Shown: one piece after another, positions 19,416 through 28,928 of the stretch | Layout of the letters: every line of letters begins with the position of its first letter | Numbering within the stretch: position 1 is the stretch's first letter | NCBI GenBank assembly: GCA_030748215.1 | Contig: JASMMK010000013.1 | Coordinates: 1 to 64,000 of the forward strand | Direction: 5' to 3' | DNA from: Candidatus Scalindua sp. | GTDB taxonomy: Bacteria > Planctomycetota > Brocadiia > Brocadiales > Scalinduaceae | Length of the DNA stretch: 64,000 nucleotides | Made by a program: the position numbers and the translations under genes | The notes under the pieces: generated by a model | Database searches by the model: none | What the model was told of the DNA's origin: nothing | What the model saw: only the letters and a program-made list of their open reading frames with translations

Positions 19416-19864
19416 AGTACTATGTGGACAAGAAACTGTAAATAAAATCAGATTATATTCAACATGCGCTGGATGTGAAGTAAAAATCTGACATCTAATT
19501 AGCATGATTTCAATAGACCGTATAGATTATAAATACCTGAATTCTGTCCAATAGATTTCTCTCCAGCATCCTTCTTAAGAAGATTAAAAACCTTGTAATT
19601 AAACAATTTTTTGGTTCTAATACGTGTTCTGATAAGTTGAACAGTTGTATATTCTATTACCTCATTCATGGTAGATTCAACCGATTCAGTAATACCAAAT
19701 GATAGCGCTCAATGGTTCTTTGTAACCAATATTCAGCTGTATCTATTTATCGTTTAATAGTACAAATCGAATAGGATTTATCAATTGCTGTACCGATAGT
19801 GTGGCTCCTAATAATCACTAATTAGTTAAATAATTATGGTTACAGCATTTAACGGAGAAAATAA
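19416..19864. other. 449-bp divergent intergenic region
   Basis: Spacer between the hydrolase (-) and receptor 1 (+). AT-rich, holds both promoters. No gene, tRNA or long hairpin was seen. Confidence 0.45.
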
Positions 19865-22168
19865 ATGAAACTATCAATTAAGAGCTACATCATATTTTTG
19901 CTGCTTTTCTTCACCCTACTACCCTTTGTCGCGCTAAAAATCTTCGCTTACCCCAGAATACAGGCAGACCTTAAGACTGTGATCATGGACAATCTTGAGG
20001 TTATCGGAAATAAACAGGCGGAGCTGGTATCCACCTGGATGCACGAAAGGATGAAGGATGCTCTGGTTATTTCAAACGGCCCATTTATGGCTGATAGCGT
20101 AAACACTACAAAAGGAAGCCATGATTATCAAAGTTTCCTACATTATCTGGAGATGATTGTGGCTGAGTATGGTTACATGGGTGCTTTTGTAATCAACGGA
20201 CAAGGAATAGTCGCAGTTGCAACAATTGAAGAAAGCATTGGAAGAGACCTGTCAACAAAGGATTATTTCAAACACGCTATGAAAGGGAGAACATCTGCAA
20301 CGAGTATCATACCGTCTGAAGTTCCGCTTATAAACGAATTTGACGAGAAGGAGGTAGGACTTCCAACAATGATTGTCTCAACTCCCCTAATGAACGAGGA
20401 TGGGGATATAACCGGTGTTGTTGCGTTGAGGGTCCACGTGGGCACCATGAGTAACATGATGCATAGTCAAAAGTTTGGAAAGACAGGAGAGTCATATCTT
20501 GTGAGCAAGGCCGGATACATGCTTTCAGAATCGAGATTCTCCGGACACCTTAAAACACTGGGAAAGGTTAGAACGAGAAGCGCTCTGGAGCTCAAGCTGA
20601 TTAACCCGACAACCGGCAAATTAACTCATGGAGTCCGTCAGTGTGTCTCAGGTAAAAACGGTTCCAATTCGACAGGTTATGAGGATTATAATGGAATACC
20701 GGTATTGGGAGTGTGGCGCTGGTTGCCTGAATATAGTTGGGGTGTTATTACGGAGATCGATCTCGGCGAGGCATATGGAGCAGCACACAATCTTAAATAT
20801 ATTGTTACCGCACTGGTACTGTCGATACTAATGCCCATTGTGTTCATAGCTTATGTTCTTGGAGGAAGACTCTCCTCTCCGATTATTAAGCTTAAGGAAG
20901 TAACTGAAAGGATGGCCACAGGGGACCTGACCCAGAGGGTTACAATAAAAAGAACTGATGAGATCGGAATGTTAGCAACCTCCATTAATTCAATGGCAAT
21001 ATCTTTGGAAGAAAAGACAAAAGAAACTATACGATCTGAAAGACGCTACAGAGAATTATTTAACAGTATCAGAGACGGTATATACCAATGTGAGCCGGGA
21101 GTTGAAGGAACGTTTACATGGGTTAATATCGCTTTTGCAGAGATGTTTGGCTACAAGGCAGCTGACGAAATGATTGGTACAAAGGTAAAGGACATTTATG
21201 CAGATCCTGATGACAGAAAAAGGCTCGTCAAGAAACTTGAAAAAGAGGGACTCTCCTGGAACTTTGAATCTCTGTGTAAGAAGAGAGATGGTGCACAATT
21301 CAACACCGAGCGCACCTCTAAATTAATTAGAGACGATGCAGGTAACCCTTTTCGAATTGAAGGTATAATCAGGGATACTACCAGACGGAAAAAATTGGAA
21401 AATTCGTTGCGGGAATCAGAAGAACATAAAAGGGACCTATTGGACTCGATTAAAGAAGGTATATACCAATGTGAACCGGGAGCGGAAGGGGTGTTTACGT
21501 GGGTTAATCAAGCTGGTGCAGAAATGTTTGGCTATGAATCGCCTGATGAGATAATCGGTACAAAGGTGACAGATATTTATGTAAATCCTGATGATAGAAG
21601 AAAACTCGTAGATGCACTTAAGAAAGATGGAATCTGCAGAAACTTTGAGTCTTATTGTAAGAGGAAGGATGGCACGCATTTCTATACGGAACGCTCCTCT
21701 CATATGACTAAAGACGAAGCAGGTAAACCTGTTCGAATTGAGGGAATAATTAGGGATACTACCGAACAAAAGAAGCTTGAGGATGAGTTGCGGGAATCAG
21801 AACAACATAAAAGGCAACTGTTAAATTCACTTAAAGAGGGTATATACCAATGTGAGCCGGGAGTTGGAGGGAAGTTTACGTGGGTTAATCAAGCTTGTGC
21901 AGAAATGTTTGGTTACGGATCTCCGGAAGACATGATCGGGACAAAGGTAAAGGACATTTATGTAGATCCTGATGACAGAAAAAAACTTGTTGAGTTACTT
22001 GAAAAAGATGGAATCTGCAGGCAGTTTGAGTCCTTTTGTAAGAGGAAGGTCGGCGCTCATTTCTACATCGAACGCACCACTCATTTGATTAGAGACGAGG
22101 ACGGCAAACCTACCCGTATAGAAGGAGTAATAAGAGACACTACCGAGCGAAAGAAAAGAAGTATGTAG
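19865..22168 (+). CDS. membrane receptor: dCache-HAMP-PAS-PAS-PAS, no output domain
   Basis: 767 residues. TM1 at about 8-28, an extracytoplasmic double-cache domain (about 33-305), TM2 near 315-335, HAMP near 336-390 (VTERMATGDLTQRVTIKRTDEI), then three PAS domains with PAC-like ends (each GIYQCEPG ... FTWVN ... GYxxxxE(M/I)IGTKV ... IRDTT). The gene stops directly after the third PAS, so there is no kinase, GGDEF or methyl-accepting domain. GGAGAAAATAA precedes the ATG. The N-terminal half is clearly paralogous to the receptor at 26424-28337. It leads the SulP-1 side of the carbon-uptake locus, so a role in sensing its substrate is plausible but unproven. Confidence 0.88.
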   Translation: MKLSIKSYIIFLLLFFTLLPFVALKIFAYPRIQADLKTVIMDNLEVIGNKQAELVSTWMHERMKDALVISNGPFMADSVNTTKGSHDYQSFLHYLEMIVAEYGYMGAFVINGQGIVAVATIEESIGRDLSTKDYFKHAMKGRTSATSIIPSEVPLINEFDEKEVGLPTMIVSTPLMNEDGDITGVVALRVHVGTMSNMMHSQKFGKTGESYLVSKAGYMLSESRFSGHLKTLGKVRTRSALELKLINPTTGKLTHGVRQCVSGKNGSNSTGYEDYNGIPVLGVWRWLPEYSWGVITEIDLGEAYGAAHNLKYIVTALVLSILMPIVFIAYVLGGRLSSPIIKLKEVTERMATGDLTQRVTIKRTDEIGMLATSINSMAISLEEKTKETIRSERRYRELFNSIRDGIYQCEPGVEGTFTWVNIAFAEMFGYKAADEMIGTKVKDIYADPDDRKRLVKKLEKEGLSWNFESLCKKRDGAQFNTERTSKLIRDDAGNPFRIEGIIRDTTRRKKLENSLRESEEHKRDLLDSIKEGIYQCEPGAEGVFTWVNQAGAEMFGYESPDEIIGTKVTDIYVNPDDRRKLVDALKKDGICRNFESYCKRKDGTHFYTERSSHMTKDEAGKPVRIEGIIRDTTEQKKLEDELRESEQHKRQLLNSLKEGIYQCEPGVGGKFTWVNQACAEMFGYGSPEDMIGTKVKDIYVDPDDRKKLVELLEKDGICRQFESFCKRKVGAHFYIERTTHLIRDEDGKPTRIEGVIRDTTERKKRSM
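21040..22165 (+). repeat. three tandem 381-bp repeats encoding PAS modules
   Basis: The string GGTATATACCAATGTGA recurs at 21077, 21458 and 21839, i.e. at an exact 381-bp (127-codon) period, within receptor 1. Units are highly similar at DNA level, which points to recent internal duplication. A vestige of a fourth linker (GATGAGTTACAAGAATCCGAA) follows at about 22167-22188 out of frame. Confidence 0.85.
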
Positions 22169-22239
22169 ATGAGTTACAAGAATCCGAATGACACAAAGGA
22201 GTATTAATCATTTATGTCTATAAAATCTGTTAATTATTA

Positions 22240-22881
22240 ATGAACATCAGCAATGGGCACAATCAAATTTTAGCTTTTATCTCTAAAATCCATGACGAGA
22301 TGACGAAGCATATAGACCCTGCCCTTTTAATTCCCCTTGAAGAACTGGAACTTGCTCCATTAACCGGAAAAGTGACAAATCAGGAGACAGCATCGTTACA
22401 TCACGTTTCAAAAATAGCAGCCGCCGCTGCACCGAATAAGATTTTCATAAAACAGTCCCGGAGCGAATATAATGATATTAGGCCCGACTTGCTAATTCAA
22501 CTATATTCAATTCTGATTGAAGCGAAGCACAAGATACCTGTGAGGATAATAACAAATTCGATACCTCATATAATCGTATTATCTGAAGACCAGAATGAAA
22601 AAAAAATAGAGATCATGCTCTGGCAGCAACTGTTTGAAAAAGGCGATATTTTCCTTGGAAGAAGAGCATGCCTGAATCATAAAGAGATACCTCCTATAAA
22701 CGTGGATAATTGTAACCTTAAAGGTACTTGGCGAAGAAAAAAAAATATTGATCTGGGGTCATATTGGGCCGGCTATGTTGCATCATATGCAACTGCAAAC
22801 AGTAAAGATATTTTAGAAGTTTATTGCTCCATTTTAAGTACCCTCCTGTCTGATAAAACTATTAATTTTCCGGTTCTTTAG
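22240..22881 (+). CDS. orphan protein, unknown function
   Basis: 213 residues, soluble, no signal or membrane segment. Visible features: a helical start (ISKIHDEMTKHIDPALLIPL), an Ala-rich patch (ISKIAAAAAPNKIF in similar form), a central beta-rich region (IPVRIITNSIPHIIVL) and a WRRKKNIDLGSYWAGYVASY segment near the end. No known catalytic motif is apparent. It starts 71 bp after receptor 1 and precedes SulP-1, so it may be the missing partner or output of that receptor, by position only. No strong ribosome binding site is seen before ATG 22240. Confidence 0.68.
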   Translation: MNISNGHNQILAFISKIHDEMTKHIDPALLIPLEELELAPLTGKVTNQETASLHHVSKIAAAAAPNKIFIKQSRSEYNDIRPDLLIQLYSILIEAKHKIPVRIITNSIPHIIVLSEDQNEKKIEIMLWQQLFEKGDIFLGRRACLNHKEIPPINVDNCNLKGTWRRKKNIDLGSYWAGYVASYATANSKDILEVYCSILSTLLSDKTINFPVL

Positions 22882-23183
22882 ATATTGTAGCCAATATTGA
22901 CGAAATGTAAATAATTCGATTACATAAAGTCAATGTATCAACGGCTATGGTAAAGTTTCAATAAAAAGAACTTGAAAATTAGTAATATTAGTTACGATCC
23001 GCTAATGTTAATAGTAAAGCAGATTCAAGAATCCCCTAACGCTATAAGAGATTTTGTACAGTAAGCCAATGCCTGCTTCTTACTTAATAACGGAGCAAAT
23101 TTTGGCTTTCAAATATTATCATATCTTGTTATCTTATTTATTTAATATTCAATTTGTAGAATCATTTGATACGATATGATACT

Positions 23184-24818
23184 ATGAAGCAAAAAACGTC
23201 TATTTTTTCATCGTTAAATCGGGATTTACCGTCAAGCATAGTAGTACTCTTTGTTGCCTTGCCGCTTTGCCTGGGCATTGCGTTGGCAAGTGGTGCTCCC
23301 CTGTTCTCCGGTCTTATTGCAGGAATTGTGGGGGGGATACTTGTAGGGGCTATAAGTGGTTCCGTACAAGGAGTCAGCGGGCCTGCTGCGGGCCTGGCTG
23401 TAATTATCCTGACTGCACTGCTTACTACGCCATTTGAAACATTTTTATTGGCCGTAGTCATTGCCGGCATAATTCAAATAATCCTTGGTTTGTTAAGAGC
23501 TGGAATTATCGGTTATTTTTTCCCATTGTCAGCTATACATGGAATGCTTGCAGGCATTGGAATCATTATTTTCATAAAACAGTTACCTTATGCATTTGGA
23601 TATGATGGAGAGTGGAAAGGACCTGATTATCATAACCAATTAAGTGATGGCAGCACGTTTACCGCACAAATGCAGTTTTTTGAACATGTAACAGCCGGGG
23701 CTATAATAATTGCTATTATTTCAATGGTAATTCTATTATCATGGGAATTGTACCTGGCAAAGAAACATAAAATATTTAGATTAATTCAGGGACCAATAGT
23801 TGTAGTAGTTGCAGGTGTTATTTTTCAACTTTTAGCAAAAAGTTTTTTTCCTCAATTCCATTTAAGCCATGAGTTCCTGGTACATGTGCCGGTTGCGAAC
23901 AATGTCTCCTCTTTTTTTGGTCAATTTACTTTTCCTGATTTCAGCCAGATAGGCAATAAAGAAGTTTATATTTTGGCCGTTACAATAACACTTGTAGCCA
24001 GCTTAGAAACACTTCTCTGTGTGGAAGCTACGGACAAACTGGATCCTCATAAGAGAGTAACGCCAACCAACCGGGAGTTGTTTGCCCAAGGAACCGGAAA
24101 CATAGTATCCGGGATGATTGGCGGATTGGCGATTACTCAAGTGATCGTTCGAAGCTCAGCAAATGTACAGGCTGGTGCAGAATCAAAAATGTCTACTATT
24201 CTTCACGGGTTTTTTCTATTGATTTGTGTTGCCTTTATTCCAGGTCTTCTCAATCTAATACCTTTACCTGCTCTTGCATGTATTCTATTAATGGTTGGTT
24301 ATAAATTAGCGAAACCTTCTCTATTTGCAAACCAATATAGACTGGGCTGGGAGCAGTTTGTACCGTTCATTGTTACCATTCTTGGAATCGTATTTGAAGA
24401 TTTATTAATAGGGCTCGCGCTAGGATGCTGCGTAGGCGTTGCCATGATCTTAATTCGCAACTTCAAAAATTCTCATTTTTTACACATGCAGACATCTGCA
24501 GGAAAGCATCAAATAAAGATGAGCTTGTCTGAAGATGTTACCTTTTTGAATAAAGGTGCGATCATAAAAGAGTTGGCCAAAATACCTAATGATACCTATC
24601 TGACTCTTGATATGAGTATATGTGCCAGCATTGATTACGATGTGAGGGAGGCTATAAGTGACTTTATTATCTCATCGGACGATAGAAATATAAATGTAAA
24701 ACTGATACAGCCAATTGGCCGCTCTTCCGGCAAAGAAGAGATTTACTCCAAGAGACTTGACAAATGGATCAATGCTTTGCCGGTATCTATAGAAACTAAA
24801 CCATCAAAAGAGTCATAA
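23184..24818 (+). CDS. SulP-family anion permease (bicarbonate/sulfate), copy 1
   Basis: 544 residues, about 11-12 membrane helices followed by a C-terminal STAS-like domain (about 440-535: SEDVTFLNKGAIIKEL ... LDMSICASIDYDVREAI). SulP signature segments are clear: LPLCLGIALASGAPLFSG, GVSGPAAGLAVI and GTGNIVSGMIGGLAITQVIV. Closely related to the copy at 33779-35293. The genomic setting with DabAB and carbonic anhydrase favours bicarbonate as substrate, as for BicA-type SulP proteins; sulfate cannot be excluded. ATG 23184 chosen; a TTG six codons upstream is possible. The 302-bp stretch before it (22882-23183) is AT-rich with no gene seen. Confidence 0.9.
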   Translation: MKQKTSIFSSLNRDLPSSIVVLFVALPLCLGIALASGAPLFSGLIAGIVGGILVGAISGSVQGVSGPAAGLAVIILTALLTTPFETFLLAVVIAGIIQIILGLLRAGIIGYFFPLSAIHGMLAGIGIIIFIKQLPYAFGYDGEWKGPDYHNQLSDGSTFTAQMQFFEHVTAGAIIIAIISMVILLSWELYLAKKHKIFRLIQGPIVVVVAGVIFQLLAKSFFPQFHLSHEFLVHVPVANNVSSFFGQFTFPDFSQIGNKEVYILAVTITLVASLETLLCVEATDKLDPHKRVTPTNRELFAQGTGNIVSGMIGGLAITQVIVRSSANVQAGAESKMSTILHGFFLLICVAFIPGLLNLIPLPALACILLMVGYKLAKPSLFANQYRLGWEQFVPFIVTILGIVFEDLLIGLALGCCVGVAMILIRNFKNSHFLHMQTSAGKHQIKMSLSEDVTFLNKGAIIKELAKIPNDTYLTLDMSICASIDYDVREAISDFIISSDDRNINVKLIQPIGRSSGKEEIYSKRLDKWINALPVSIETKPSKES

Positions 24819-24902
24819 TCGCCTTAAGATGTTTCCGCAAGTTAGATTCTTCATTCCGCACCGCTACATTCAGAATAACATTTTTTGTGTGTCATTAAGG
24901 GA

Positions 24903-25769
24903 CTAAATGCGTGATACCTTCTCTTCAATTAATTTGCAACAAAGCTTATATAATTCACCTGACTTATCGAAAGTATCGTCAGACGCACAATAAGTTCTGA
25001 CATTTTCCTGAAGTTTCATTTTATCATTTAATCCATTTATATTGGTAATCACAACTCTGCCCCTTGTACTAGAATATGCACCAACAAAATCATATACCCC
25101 ACCAACGATTACCAATTTATTTTCTTTTACTCTATCTCCGTAATATTCTAATGCCTTTTCTACCTGGTAATCCACATTCGCCTGGCTCAGGTATGCAAGC
25201 TCCTTTTTTTCGTTACCGATCTTTGGTAACCGGGCGATCACTTTCTCGATGGGGAGCGTTAAAGGGAGCATCTCGCGTTGCACGTCGCGGCCTACAACTG
25301 AAAAATCTACCTTTTGAAGCCTATGAATTGACATTGACTTCTCTTTGGAGAATGTGAGATTAATTCCACCTGGTATTTTCTCCTCATTAAGAGCGGGTTC
25401 TATCACGGAAGCCTTATTTGTCTCTTTTAGTGTCCTCACTTTTGCCAGGCAGGCACCGGCAGCAAAATTCACCGCACCACAATTTGTGTGTCCCAATATA
25501 AGAAATATCTCAGTATTAAGGACAGTTAAAGCGTATGCCAGACTACCCTTGTTCCTGGCAACTTGATTTCCTGCATTACGAACTGTAAATACTTTATTAA
25601 TGAGATCCATACCCAGAATTTGACCCTGTATGCGGGAATCGGCACAGGTTAGTAATGTTATGGGTGGATTTTGAACATCTTCGTAAGCTGAAAACTCCGA
25701 AATGTCACTTCTGCCTACAAATTCTTCGTTATGGACTAACAGATCATAAAGAAAATACCCAACATTCAT
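24903..25769 (-). CDS. beta-class carbonic anhydrase
   Basis: 288 residues, longer than the usual 200-230. Zinc ligands are present as CADSR (Cys42, Asp44, Arg46) and HTNC (His94, Cys97), in the order typical of beta-CA. The core ends with VDYQVEKALEYYGDRV and LVIVGGVYDFV. The segment between the second zinc site and that C-terminal motif (about 105-200) is longer than usual, and a tail of about 30 residues rich in Cys/Lys follows. It interconverts CO2 and bicarbonate. The ATG at 25769 lies 9 bases after GGAAGG. Its gene ends facing SulP-1. Confidence 0.92.
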   Translation of the reverse strand: MNVGYFLYDLLVHNEEFVGRSDISEFSAYEDVQNPPITLLTCADSRIQGQILGMDLINKVFTVRNAGNQVARNKGSLAYALTVLNTEIFLILGHTNCGAVNFAAGACLAKVRTLKETNKASVIEPALNEEKIPGGINLTFSKEKSMSIHRLQKVDFSVVGRDVQREMLPLTLPIEKVIARLPKIGNEKKELAYLSQANVDYQVEKALEYYGDRVKENKLVIVGGVYDFVGAYSSTRGRVVITNINGLNDKMKLQENVRTYCASDDTFDKSGELYKLCCKLIEEKVSRI

Positions 25770-25844
25770 CTTTTCCAACCTTCCTTATTAACTATCCTGT
25801 ACTAGCCAGGCATATAACTCTGCATGATTCTCAAAAAAATCCAT

Positions 25845-26369
25845 CTACTGGTCCTTGCTCTCAGATAACAACTCTTCCAGGTCATGTATCTTTTTTTTCA
25901 AACGAGTATTTTTCGATTCATATTTTGACTTAGCGTCATTCAGTATTTCATTTATCTTACCCATTTGACCATATTGATCTTTACGCTTAGAAAAACCATC
26001 TGCCATGCCCCGTATCTTGTTATGCAAATAAGCCCTCTCTTCTTTAATTTTTGTATTTGCATTCTCAAGTTCCTTATTTACCTTACTCAATTGTTTTTCC
26101 TTCACCTTAAGAGCAGTTTTCAGCTTTCCAATATACTCCTTTTGATTTGCCATATCATCGACGAGTCGATCTACTTCTTCTACTGATCCAAAAGACTTCA
26201 TAATTCTCCTTCGGAATTGTTCCTGAATAGTTCTCTCCCTGGTGTATCCAGATTCTTTTATGTGATTATATTGTTTGATCTTTTTATATGCATAACCAGC
26301 ATTTAAAAATAACAGTATTATAATGATGGTCTTTGCATTTACAGACAATCTGAAATTATTATTTTCCAT
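25845..26369 (-). CDS. membrane-anchored coiled-coil protein
   Basis: 174 residues: a short N-terminus, one membrane helix (TIIIILLFLNAGYAY, about 13-30), then about 140 residues of Lys/Glu-rich coiled coil with heptad character (KLKTALKVKEKQLSKVNKEL). No enzymatic motif. GAGG lies upstream of ATG 26369. It sits between the receptor 2 gene and the carbonic anhydrase on the same strand, with 54 and 75 bp spacing, so the three likely form one transcript. A scaffold or receptor-clustering role is only a guess. Confidence 0.72.
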   Translation of the reverse strand: MENNNFRLSVNAKTIIIILLFLNAGYAYKKIKQYNHIKESGYTRERTIQEQFRRRIMKSFGSVEEVDRLVDDMANQKEYIGKLKTALKVKEKQLSKVNKELENANTKIKEERAYLHNKIRGMADGFSKRKDQYGQMGKINEILNDAKSKYESKNTRLKKKIHDLEELLSESKDQ

Positions 26370-26423
26370 AATTTATAATTCCTCATTCGGTCATATTCCG
26401 TTTCTCAAATCATGGAAGTGCTA

Positions 26424-28337
26424 TTAATCCGTTATATCCCTGAATATACCTTCAACCATAATCGGCTTTCCATTTTTATCACGTACAAGACTGCAGCTGA
26501 CTTCAAAGATAAAACGTTCTCCGTTTTTCTTTCTACAGAAAGCCGTAAATTTTTTACACTCCTCTTCTTTTTCCAATGTATCGATTAATTCCTGCCTCTC
26601 CTCAGCATTTACATAGATATCTACTATGCGTGTTCCCACCACTTCGTCCGGTGAACTATAACCGAGTATTTCAGCTCCGGACTGATTTATGTAAGTAAAT
26701 GTACCATCTATACCAGGAATACATTGGTATACTCCATCATGTATAGAGTTCAACAATGATTTATGTTGCCGCTCCGATACCATAAGTTTTTCTGCAAGTC
26801 TCTTACGTGCCGTAATATCCCTGAAAACCCCAAAAATGAGAATTGGTTTCCCGTTTTCATCTCTCACCATATTAGACGTACGTTCCATGTAAAATTGCTC
26901 ACCATTACTCTTTTTACAATGGGAAACAAAACCCAACCATTCACCATCTTTCTCAAGCTTTTCAATAAGTTTTTTACGGTCATTCTGATCAACATATATG
27001 GTATCTACATTTACCCCAATCACTTCTTCCGGTGTGTTGTATCCGAGAAGCTCTGCTCCGGCTTGATTAATCCAGGTAAAAGTATAAACCCCGTCAACTC
27101 CAGGTTTGCTTTCGTATATACCTTCTTTTATTGATTGAATTCTTCGCTTATATTGCATCTGAGAAGTTGCAAGTGCTATCGTATTTCCCTCCAGTGAGCT
27201 AATCATCTTATTAAAGGCGTCTGCCAGCCCACCAATCTCATCTTTCTGCTTAATGTCAATTCTTTGAGAAAGATCTCCACCAGTTGCCATCCTATCGGTA
27301 ATTGATTGCAAGCGAAGAATAGGGTTCGATAGCCGCCTTCCCACGAGGAATGCTGCGAGTAATACGGGAAAAGCAAGAGCAAAAAGAATAGCATTAGAGA
27401 CAAAATGGAGATTGTGTGACACTTCATAGCCTTCATCGAGATCAATTTCCGTAATAACTCCCCACTTAAATTCAGGTAACCAGTGCCATGCTCCCAACAC
27501 CGTTACACCGTTATAGTCCGTATAACCGTTTCCATTAAAACCGCTATTGCCGGAAATACATTGCGCAACACCATAAGTCAATTTCCCCGTTTCCGGCTCT
27601 GCTACTTTCAATTCCAGTGAACATCTGTTCTTCACTATTCCCTGCTCTTTTAAAGTATCAGAAAACCTGGACTCGGATATCATATAACCTTCCTCATTCA
27701 CAAGATATGATTCTCCCGACTCACCAAACATCAGGGAATACACCATATTACTCAGGGAACCCACGTGAACCCTCAATACAATAATTCCAATAATATCATC
27801 ATCCCTGTTCCTTAATGGAGTTGAAACAAACATTGTTGGCACCCCTATTTCCTTCTCATCAAACTCGTTTACAAGTGGAACTTCAGATGGTACGATATCT
27901 GATACAAATGTATTCCCTTGAATTGAATTCTTGAAATAGTCCTTTTCTGACAAATCTCTTCCTTCATTTTCTTTAACCATCGCTACTGTAACCAATCCTT
28001 TATCGTTGCATACAAAAGCACCCATGTAGCCATACTCAATCGCAACCAGTTCTAAATACCTGAGAGTTTCTGCGTACCCCTTATCTTTCACGGTTAGATT
28101 TACGCTACTAGTCATATAAGGATTGTCCGAAATAACTATGACATCCTTCATCCTTTCACTCATCCAGTTAGAAACCAGCATTGACTGTTTAGCCCCGATA
28201 CTATTCAAATGGAGAATCTGCATCTTCTCTACATCAGCCTCCACTTTAGGAAAAGCAATCATTTTTAAAATAAAAAATGGCAATAATGTAAACACAATCA
28301 GCAAAAAGATAATTTTATTTTGAATAGAAAAAATCAT
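26424..28337 (-). CDS. membrane receptor: dCache-HAMP-PAS-PAS, no output domain
   Basis: 637 residues, paralogue of the receptor at 19865. TM1 at about 7-27, double-cache domain (about 33-300) with segments almost shared with receptor 1 (YGYMGAFV, GRDLS.KDYFK, SEVPLVNEFDEKEIG), TM2 near 313-335, HAMP near 336-385, then two PAS domains ending IRDITD-like at the stop. Like its partner it lacks kinase, GGDEF, EAL or chemotaxis domains. GGAGGAAGAA precedes the ATG. It heads the transcript that runs through the coiled-coil protein to carbonic anhydrase. Confidence 0.88.
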   Translation of the reverse strand: MIFSIQNKIIFLLIVFTLLPFFILKMIAFPKVEADVEKMQILHLNSIGAKQSMLVSNWMSERMKDVIVISDNPYMTSSVNLTVKDKGYAETLRYLELVAIEYGYMGAFVCNDKGLVTVAMVKENEGRDLSEKDYFKNSIQGNTFVSDIVPSEVPLVNEFDEKEIGVPTMFVSTPLRNRDDDIIGIIVLRVHVGSLSNMVYSLMFGESGESYLVNEEGYMISESRFSDTLKEQGIVKNRCSLELKVAEPETGKLTYGVAQCISGNSGFNGNGYTDYNGVTVLGAWHWLPEFKWGVITEIDLDEGYEVSHNLHFVSNAILFALAFPVLLAAFLVGRRLSNPILRLQSITDRMATGGDLSQRIDIKQKDEIGGLADAFNKMISSLEGNTIALATSQMQYKRRIQSIKEGIYESKPGVDGVYTFTWINQAGAELLGYNTPEEVIGVNVDTIYVDQNDRKKLIEKLEKDGEWLGFVSHCKKSNGEQFYMERTSNMVRDENGKPILIFGVFRDITARKRLAEKLMVSERQHKSLLNSIHDGVYQCIPGIDGTFTYINQSGAEILGYSSPDEVVGTRIVDIYVNAEERQELIDTLEKEEECKKFTAFCRKKNGERFIFEVSCSLVRDKNGKPIMVEGIFRDITD

Positions 28338-28928
28338 TTCTTCCTCCGTAATTAAAAGAAATTGTGCTTACAGGTATTTTCCACTTTCCTTTATCTGAAA
28401 ACCTTTTCAACAAATTCATACAAACAAATCTAAATAAATATGACACAATTTTGAAAAAAATAGGACGAAAAAAGCAACAAAAGCTCTAAGTAATATTTTA
28501 TAACACAATAAGGATCACTAGCAGATTTGTTATGTAAGCCTGTTTCTGACAGCACCCATGCCTCTGCCGAAAACATAAAAAAGCCAACACAACCGCTTGT
28601 CCTTTTTATAGAAACATTATGATGGGTGTTGGCTTACTCTTCAATATCTCCTTTTGATTAAGGAGCTCTCATTCAACTTTCCTTACCGAATCTAAAATAC
28701 TTTATATCTAAAATTGACATACAAGCTAACATATTTAATTCCAATATCAACATTTATTTGTATGTACCCATACACCTTATACTACATCCCATTAAGTTTA
28801 CCGTACTTAAGAAAAATGGTATTTTAAAATATCGTAAACGGGACTCAAAAAAAGCAAACTCTGTGATTGGCATCAAACAACACAAGATCTTAACAAATAA
28901 TATGACATATTATCATATTATTTGTGAG
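28338..28928. other. 591-bp intergenic region with one long-loop hairpin
   Basis: AT-rich spacer between dabB (ends at 28929) and receptor 2. AAGCCAACAC at 28581-28590 and its reverse complement GTGTTGGCTT at 28626-28635 form a 10-bp stem with a 35-base loop, possibly a remnant terminator of the dab transcript or a small RNA. No convincing gene was seen. Confidence 0.45.

Noticed and set aside
19865-28337. Histidine kinases for the two receptors
   Set aside because: No HisKA or HATPase motif is found after the last PAS domain in either protein, nor in a neighbouring gene.
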